Shown: in pieces, positions 58,099 through 64,000 of the stretch
Numbering within the stretch: the first letter of the stretch is position 1
How the letters are laid out: each line of letters starts with the position of its first letter
Origin: Turnera subulata
Lineage: Eukaryota; Streptophyta; Magnoliopsida; Malpighiales; Passifloraceae
DNA length: 64,000 nt
Direction: 5' to 3'
Assembly (NCBI GenBank): GCA_028386065.3
Contig: JAKUCV010003141.1
Coordinates: 4,361-68,360, forward strand
Translations under genes and position numbers: made by a program
The notes under the pieces: model-generated
The model's database searches: none
The model's input: the letters and a program-made list of their open reading frames with translations, nothing else
What the model was told of the DNA's origin: nothing

Positions 58099-61000
58099 TG
58101 AAACGCCCCAACCAGTATTTACCGTACACAGTAAACACGTGCCGGAACTGTGACAACCCAACCCAATAAAGCCCAACAAACAGTGAATAAACAATAAACT
58201 GGCCAACGGCCCAATAACAAAACTGAAATCCGGCCCTACGGCCCAACAAGGAACCCGTCACCCGAACCTCGGGGACATCAACAACAACAACCATCCGGCC
58301 CAATGGCCCAATCACAACATACACACAGCAGTAAACTCATCAATATGCACAGCGGAAGACTTTAGACTCACATGACAACATAGGTAAAGCCCAATGCAAC
58401 TAATGGATCCGAGTCCTGTCCGAGGGGTACGTTTCAGCTTGCCCGGTACGTTCCTGCACTGCAAACAACTCATCCTACGGGATGAAACCCCGCAGGCGAG
58501 GGGTGAGTCCGAAGCACTCACCCACGAAAGATAAACAGTGATATATTCAACCGTAACACTTTCGAAGTAAAACAACCATCAAACAGATGAAACTACACAC
58601 ACAACACGACAGAGGAATCTAAATCAAACAACGCATCAAGGAATCTAACACAACCAACACGTCAAAGGAATCTCACTAAATCACATCAAAGCCAAGACCA
58701 AAGATTACTTATTAGTTTTTATTACCAATTTTATCTCCCGGGCCCCGTCACTGGACAAGCTATGGTCGTACCTGGTTATTAACTAATTCTGGATGCCAGG
58801 CCCCACCACAATCCGGGATCAACATCCCAATATCTCAAATCCGGGATCAACATCCCAATATCACAAATCCGGGATCAACATCCCAATATCACAAATCCGG
58901 GGTCAACACCCCAACCAACAAACCCTCTGGCCATGACACCACAGAACTAGCCTCTAACCATCTAGTCGTACCACTACTTTCCAAGTGACAATTATATCAT
59001 CATCTCACTTTCAGTTTCAGTTCCATTTCCAATACTCATTATTCTTTTCCCAACTATCCACATTGACCAGTTCATCATTATCCTCTACACAATATCACAA
59101 ATCCAATAACACAGTCTAACATCAACAACAACAACATCGCAGCAGTCATAATCATCACAGATTATTTCTCAAGCTCAACCAATCCGCAATTTCATATCAC
59201 TAATTACACACAATTAACAGTACAACAATTATTCACAGTATCCACATGATCAATCCACACAGCCCAGCAACAGCAACAACATTCATGGCAATCAAATAAC
59301 TAACAAGGATCATTTCAACGGTTCAATCAAACAACAAGGCATACACAGTATTACGGGCACATATCAAGGTTTATCCATCCTCACCTGGTATGTCTCTGAA
59401 ACTGCTATCCAGTCAAATCCCGATACCCTATATGTACATATAGGAACACAATAATCACTTATAATGCACAAACAAAGATGATTATGCATGATGCCGGTTT
59501 AGAAATCGTTATACGGCTTGTCTTATACCAAGTCTAATTCTTATTATTTCCATGTTTTTCTTTAATATGATATTAGCCTCTTTAATCGATATACCAGTCA
59601 TACTCGATCTTTAAGTTGAAAACCGAAACCGAGCTCCAAGCCGATATCCCGACCCTTTAGCCCTTTGTCGATAAGGAAAAACTTAAACATATTAAAAATA
59701 CATATATACATATATACACGTTTTTTTCACATAAATCGCTACTAGATTATACGTATATCTAGTGTGACCATATTTATACATATATAGTAGGTAATTCCCA
59801 TTTTACCATATATATATTTATGTGATAAATAAAATTGTAACTTCTTTATTTAGCTAAACATAATTTAGTAGGTTATATATATATATAGTCATTTATATGT
59901 ATGTGTTTATAATTCATAGATAATCATATATATGTTTTTAGTTTACATTTGACAACTAAATCAAGTTAATAAGTATTTTTGGGCCTTTAATTATTAACAG
60001 TCCAAGTATGAATTAAATAAACCGGATTACTATAGGTCTTTCTAATAGTCCAACAAAGAATAAAATTGTAAATCGAATTACAAAGCATAAATGGAATTAA
60101 GGGTTAATATTTGATTAATTAAATTAAATCTTTATTTTAATTAAAACAATTAAAAGTCCGGGTTCATTAACGTTCCTAGTCCGTTAGAATGTATTCGTCC
60201 CGAGAATATGGGCTTTGCACAATCGGCCCGTTTCCGAGCCTAACTTGTAATCCGCCCAAACCCGAGCTCAACAATGCATACGGTCCAAGGAATTACCCAA
60301 AGATCGGTTTCCGGGCTCGCCGGAAAATTCCCGGGACGCCGGAGACTCGCCGGATTCCGGCAGCTACTGTTCACGCAGCAAAATACCCCCAAAAATCCAA
60401 CACGTCGTCCTTCCTCAACGCATCAACTATCCGTGAGCAGTAACTCCACTGCCGTTGGACCTCGTCGCCAACAACATCACAAAACCCGCCAACATCCACC
60501 CATCATCCACGGCCAGCGCTTCCGTGGAAAACCCACAACCGGTCATCAACAGAACTCCGACGTTCACAGCCATCACCACCCATGTCCACAGCAGCCCCAT
60601 CAAGGCCATCCACACACACCCACCTCGACAACGCCCTAGCACAACCCCCACAATCAAAGGTATCAATCGTCACAGAGCCACACCCAAAAGCACAAGACAA
60701 CCAAGACCCGATTAGCACTGGTAGGGGTCGGATTAAGAAAAGAAAAAAAAGAGAGGAAGAGGAAGAATGATCGGTGTTGCGTCTTACCCACACAAACCCG
60801 ATGACGGCGACGGTAAGGAACAAATCGGGGCGGCGACTTGTGATGCTGCAAAGGCGAAGGATGAAGCCGGAAGTGAGAGGGAGGAAAGGAGATCGGCGGC
60901 GGCTGGCTGGTGTCGTCCTCGGTTGCACGCGAGGAGGTTGTAGGGGGCGAGGAGGGCGGCGAAGGTGGAGGCGGTGAGGGAGAGGGAGGTTGGTGGCGGT

Positions 61001-61863
61001 GTCGGCTCACGGTTGCAGCGACGAGCAGGGGAAGGGAGGAACAGTGAAGGAGAAGAGGAAAAGTAAAGAAGAAAAAGAGAGGTCAGAGACCAGGGGAGAA
61101 AGAAAGGAAAGATGGAAGTAGAAGGTGAGGGGCCGGTGTGAAGAAATCGGGGAGGAAGGAGATGGGTGTGAGGAGGAGAGGAAGAGGATGAGAGAGAGAA
61201 GTGGATGGAGAGGTAAATGATGGCAGAGGAGGGCGTGAGGGCTCGGTAAGGAGAAGAGAAGATAAGGAAGAAGGGAAAAGAGGGAAAGGTGGGAGTGGGG
61301 CCGGCAGGGGTTCACGAGAGAAATAGAAAGAGTGGCCGGCGGCTGAAAGGGTAAAGAAGGAGAAAAGAAAGAAAAAGAGAAAGAAAAAGGAGAAAAGAAT
61401 GGAAGGAAAAGAAAGGAAAAAAGAGAGGTGGGGCCCGCACGACTGAAGGAAAACCCGGGAAAGAGGAGAAGAAATGTAACCGGGAAAGAGGAAGAGGAAG
61501 GAAAGAGGAGAAAGAAGAGTGGCTCGGGGCAAACCTCATTTGGCCGGTCCGGATTCTCGTGCCGGGATCTCGTAAACGCAGGGATACTCCCGTCTTTCCG
61601 ACAAATCCCGTCCCGAGTCCAAAAATAAAACTTGGGCTCGAAAAATCCGATTAATCCTCCTGAACGTCGTCCAAGTCTCGGAACTGGAAACCGAGGCTCG
61701 GTTAGTTAGAAAGATGCTCCCAAGCGCGGGAAAACTCTCGGTTTCGAAAAACGACCCCCGATTTACCTTAAATTAATTACCCAAGGTTAATTCGTTCGGT
61801 AAATCACTGTTTAACGACTTTAACAGTCCCGGTAAAAATCCAAATTTTACCCGGGCTGTTACA
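58099..61863 (-). mobile_element. LTR F (gypsy, Tekay-like): 3' LTR of a minus-strand element
   Basis: On the minus strand it begins TGTAACAGCCCGGGTAAA at 61863 and ends ...GGTTGGGGCGTTTCA at 58099, 3765 bp. A polypurine tract lies immediately outside its start (61864-61876), so this is a 3' LTR whose element continues to the right beyond the window. It carries the shared hairpin-array site, the conserved segment near 58490 and the CTTCCGCTG complement near 58351. The GC-rich portion 60770-61540 is purine-rich and its long ORFs are low complexity. Five bases before the LTR are TCCTT (58094-58098). Confidence 0.9.
58815..58912 (-). repeat. Hairpin minisatellite in LTR F
   Basis: Four 14-bp hairpins at exact 28-bp spacing (58815, 58843, 58871, 58899). 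Three are GGGAT-CAAC-ATCCC. The fourth is GGGGT-CAAC-ACCCC, a two-sided A:T to G:C change that keeps the stem. Confidence 0.95.
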
Positions 61864-61902
61864 TTCTACCCCCCTTAAAAAGAATTTCGTCCCCGAAATT
61901 CC
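61864..61902 (-). other. Polypurine tract region of element F
   Basis: Read on the minus strand: GGAATTTCGGGGACGAAATT, then CTTTTTAAGGGGGGTAGAA directly before LTR F. This is the same arrangement as in element E at 48710-48744. Confidence 0.88.
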
Positions 61903-62049
61903 GTCTTATCCGTGGGTCCTACCACGATAAGCTTCTGGCACACTGTGCCAGGTGTCCAACCTCAACATGAGATACCGCTTATACCCTTAAGCGACATCTT
62001 ATCTGCTTATAAATACCAAACCTCACAGCTGAGACATTCACTCTCAGCC
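61903..62049 (+). promoter_or_regulatory. Promoter and leader of the small basic protein gene
   Basis: TATA box TATAAATA at 62008-62015, 42 bp before the ATG at 62050. The sequence between (caaacctcacagctgagacattcac) fits a short plant leader. The whole promoter fits in the 150 bp between the polypurine tract of element F and the gene. Confidence 0.6.
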
Positions 62050-62427
62050 ATGGACTCTCTACTTCGTTCTCGAACGACCTCAGACTCCGAGAATAACAGC
62101 TACATCGGTGGCACGGCTTTCCCGACAAGCTCCGATGAAGAGCCTCCAAAGAAGCGGTTCAAGACCAACATCATCGGTCTGGAGGAGCACATGGTGGTCT
62201 CCCCAAAGCGACGGAAGAAGCGTGCCAGAAAGAAAGCTGAGGACAAGAAAGGCAAAGCGATAGCTGAAAGCAGCACACCGCAGCAGAAGTTGACGCAGCT
62301 GAACGTCTCCCTGAGGAAGATCAGCTCGGCGGTGGCACAAATTGAACTGGCGTGCGCGGAGCTGTTCCCTCACCTGAGGAATGTCCAGCAACTTGTAAAA
62401 GATGTTGAGAAGCAAGTAGCTCCGTAG
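62050..62427 (+). CDS. Small basic protein, unknown, antisense to element F
   Basis: 125 residues, not recognised. Residues 1-40 are Ser-rich and acidic (RTTSDSENN, SSDEEPPKK). Residues 53-75 hold a dense basic run (SPKRRKKRARKKAEDKKGK) that looks like a nuclear localisation or nucleic-acid-binding signal. Residues 80-125 are amphipathic and probably helical (leucine/isoleucine spacing in LTQLNVSLRKISSAVAQIEL and beyond), so a coiled coil is possible. I chose the ATG at 62050 because it is the first after the TATA box; an upstream in-frame ATG at 61912 lies before the TATA. AATAAA signals follow at 62462-62480. The gene runs opposite to the retrotransposon whose 3' LTR lies 190 bp to its left. 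Composition (high GC, few rare codons) differs from the AT-rich flank on its right, which supports coding. Function unknown. Confidence 0.6.
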   Translation: MDSLLRSRTTSDSENNSYIGGTAFPTSSDEEPPKKRFKTNIIGLEEHMVVSPKRRKKRARKKAEDKKGKAIAESSTPQQKLTQLNVSLRKISSAVAQIELACAELFPHLRNVQQLVKDVEKQVAP

Positions 62428-63230
62428 AGCACTTCTTCTCCTGTTGTAAAACTATATTATGAATAAATAAAATAAGTTTCCTTTTAAATCAAAAATTCTT
62501 ATATTATGAATTCTCTCGTTAAGATGTGAAAAATCATATTTAACTGAAAAACAAAATATTTAAAACATAACAAAACCGTCATGAATGAAAATAAGATCGA
62601 ACACAATGATGTTAAAAACAGGACCGATAAAACGAATTATAACTAACATAAAGAAATTATAAACGAAACAAAACTCGTTTAACAAAATCAAAACAAAAAG
62701 AAATTAAAACAAGATATGTTTTCATGCTCGGCGCTCTAGTTCGATCGTGTCCATTCTCAATCCTGAGAAACGTGACACGTACAGTTAACGGTGACGTCGG
62801 TTAACCTTGTAAAGAAGACATCCGTTAACTGGCAAGGCGATGTTCACGGGAACGTCCTGTGTCCCGCGATAGACGCGCTACCCATTTGTTCACAATTTCC
62901 GCATAAGCCAAAACGTCTGTCAAGGCTCGTATCTCTCCACGATGTCCGAACAGCTGTGAGCTTGTCGCACATGCGCTCTACTCGAGATACGGTCCCATCC
63001 GTCTGGCCTCAACGGTCACGGATGCTAGTGATAAAAGATGCAAGAAAGATATAGCAAGACCATGGAAAGAAAGACAGGGTAGCCAGAGCGAAAGAAATCG
63101 TGAGTCAGAAAAGAGCTGTAAAACTCTGGCTCAGTAGCCGAAAATGCGTAAAGCATTAAATAAAGCAACGGTAAAATTCAAAAGGCAAGATCTTGAAAAT
63201 CAAAAACGGTAATCATGCTCCCCATAAGTG
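62428..63230 (+). promoter_or_regulatory. Spacer and upstream region of the endonuclease-like gene
   Basis: 62428-62700 is AT-rich, with poly(A)-type signals of the small gene. 62700-63060 is GC-richer and has a cluster of GTTAAC sites (62784-62789, 62800-62805, 62824-62829) around TGACGTCG (62792-62799), a plausible bZIP/MYB-type site group. The ORFs here are not convincing. Confidence 0.45.
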
Positions 63231-63342
63231 TATAAAAGAAGGAGCGGTGAGGTGTAAATCACCAAAAGCAATCAGAGCAACAAAACGCTAAAGCAAAAGA
63301 AAACACCACGTTCAAAATAAAACCCCACACGTCCAAATCAAG
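63231..63342 (+). promoter_or_regulatory. TATA box and leader of the endonuclease-like gene
   Basis: TATAAAAG at 63231-63238. The 104-base stretch to the ATG at 63343 contains no other ATG and is A/C-rich, as plant leaders are. The ATG has A at -3. Confidence 0.65.
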
Positions 63343-64000
63343 ATGCCTACACCCTCGTCGGTGTTCTTTGTCGAAGGTGCCAATCTTGGCAGAAGGAACC
63401 GACTGGCTTACAGCATGGTCAACGAACGTGCTGAGGAGCTGCCGAACGAGCTCGGCAGAATGCCACGTCTAGTTTTCGTCGACGAGCTCTACTCCTCAAG
63501 ATTCTTCGTCACTCCCATGGAAGAGGTGTTCTTCCTAGAGGACCATGGAACTCTGAGGACATCCTACTACGGCTCAGCAAACTCCGTGATGTTCTTCATC
63601 TCGGATAGGCTTCAAGAGTTCAACTTGGAGTCCACTTGCCAGACTGTGGAGCAAGGTGCTTACTACCAGCTCTCAATGACAGCCCAGAGCATACCCAGAA
63701 TGACTCGGCTACCTCCAACCTGGCCAAAGGTACGGCTACTGGTGTGGAACTGCAGAGGAGTGGCAAGACGTGCACAAGAGTTCTCTCGCACCCTGAGGGA
63801 CTTGAAGAACCAGTATAAACCGAACATGGTTCATCTGACGGAGACGCAGTGGCAACCACGAGACGATCACGGTCTGATTCCACTCCGATTCCCTCAAGCT
63901 AACCGGTTCGAGATTTCTGGCCAGCGTGACAGAGGTGGCATGTGGTTCTCTTGGAGCGATAGGGTCACGGTCAACGTCAACAGTGACGCAAACAGTTTCC
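63343..64000 (+). CDS. LINE-type endonuclease-fold protein, 3' end beyond window
   Basis: Open for all 219 codons to the window edge. Residues 1-126 form an N-terminal domain I do not recognise (MPTPSSVFFVEGANLGRRNR...). From residue 130 the sequence follows the endonuclease/exonuclease/phosphatase fold as found in plant LINE ORF2: WNCRG (135-139, with the metal-site Asn136), HLTETQ with Glu167, and RGGMWFSW (197-204). In LINEs this domain starts at or near the N terminus, so a 130-residue leader domain is unusual. The codons strongly favour C or G at the third position, which supports translation. With the small gene at 62050 it makes a plus-strand pair inside a minus-strand gypsy element. 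It may be a captured gene, an antisense retrotransposon ORF, or ORF2 of a LINE inserted there. The missing C-terminal part (reverse transcriptase or not) would decide. Confidence 0.7.
   Translation, partial: MPTPSSVFFVEGANLGRRNRLAYSMVNERAEELPNELGRMPRLVFVDELYSSRFFVTPMEEVFFLEDHGTLRTSYYGSANSVMFFISDRLQEFNLESTCQTVEQGAYYQLSMTAQSIPRMTRLPPTWPKVRLLVWNCRGVARRAQEFSRTLRDLKNQYKPNMVHLTETQWQPRDDHGLIPLRFPQANRFEISGQRDRGGMWFSWSDRVTVNVNSDANSF

Noticed and set aside
58815..58912. Regular 28-bp repeats as a CRISPR array
   Set aside because: Spacers between the hairpins are repeats too, the host is a plant, and there are no cas genes. It is an LTR minisatellite.
61912..62049. Upstream ATG at 61912 as start of the small basic protein
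   Set aside because: It lies before the TATA box at 62008, and the added residues do not share the composition of the rest.

Overview
The window is nuclear DNA of a flowering plant, most likely a eudicot. The evidence is multi-exon genes with GT-AG introns, plant-type proteins (ceramide glucosyltransferase, CB5LP-type cytochrome b5, TIM17 with a plant-like tail), Ty3/gypsy chromovirus LTRs, an endogenous florendovirus-like pararetrovirus, a Helitron and SINE-like pieces. I cannot name the species.

Host genes. Four conserved genes are visible. A CB5LP-like cytochrome b5 (3348-4859, +, five exons) faces a 14-exon glucosylceramide synthase gene (5816-12005, -). An intronless organellar SpoU/TrmH-type RNA 2'-O-methyltransferase follows on the same strand (15997-17751, -). 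A TIM17 inner-membrane translocase gene (52637-53332, +) lies 35 kb further on. Sequence comparison suggests the methyltransferase and TIM17 were once divergent neighbours. Their shared upstream region is present three times (17560-18224 plus 35458-36309; 36310-37400; 37929-38411 plus 52185-52636), and the gap was then filled by transposons.

Nested transposons, left stack (18225-35457). A Mutator-like foldback element with a 10-bp target duplication contains (i) a broken pararetrovirus copy in its left arm, itself split by a solo LTR (19980-23364), and (ii) a minus-strand solo LTR in its right arm (27846-35229, duplication TTTTC). That LTR is split by a Copia-like solo LTR (27934-29491) and a plus-strand gypsy solo LTR (31106-33850, duplication ATATA).

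Nested transposons, right stack (38412-52184). A minus-strand solo LTR (duplication TAGAT) contains a complete but coding-defective Tekay-like element (41929-51569, duplication CAGGG). The 5' LTR of that element carries a 417-bp Mutator-like MITE with a 10-bp duplication.

Right part (53333-64000). A 5'-truncated non-LTR insertion with a 14-bp duplication, a small Helitron, short tandem duplications, and then the 3' LTR of a minus-strand gypsy element (58099-61863). Right inside that element's polypurine tract sit two plus-strand genes with their own TATA boxes. One encodes a small basic coiled-coil-like protein (62050-62427). The other is a long open frame (63343 to beyond the window) with a LINE-type endonuclease fold.

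Two signals stand out. First, all five related gypsy LTR subfamilies carry, at the same place in the LTR, a short array of hairpins. The hairpin sequences are unrelated between subfamilies, but the stems change on both sides together, which is the mark of compensatory change. Second, the antisense gene pair next to the polypurine tract looks like cargo of a retrotransposon.
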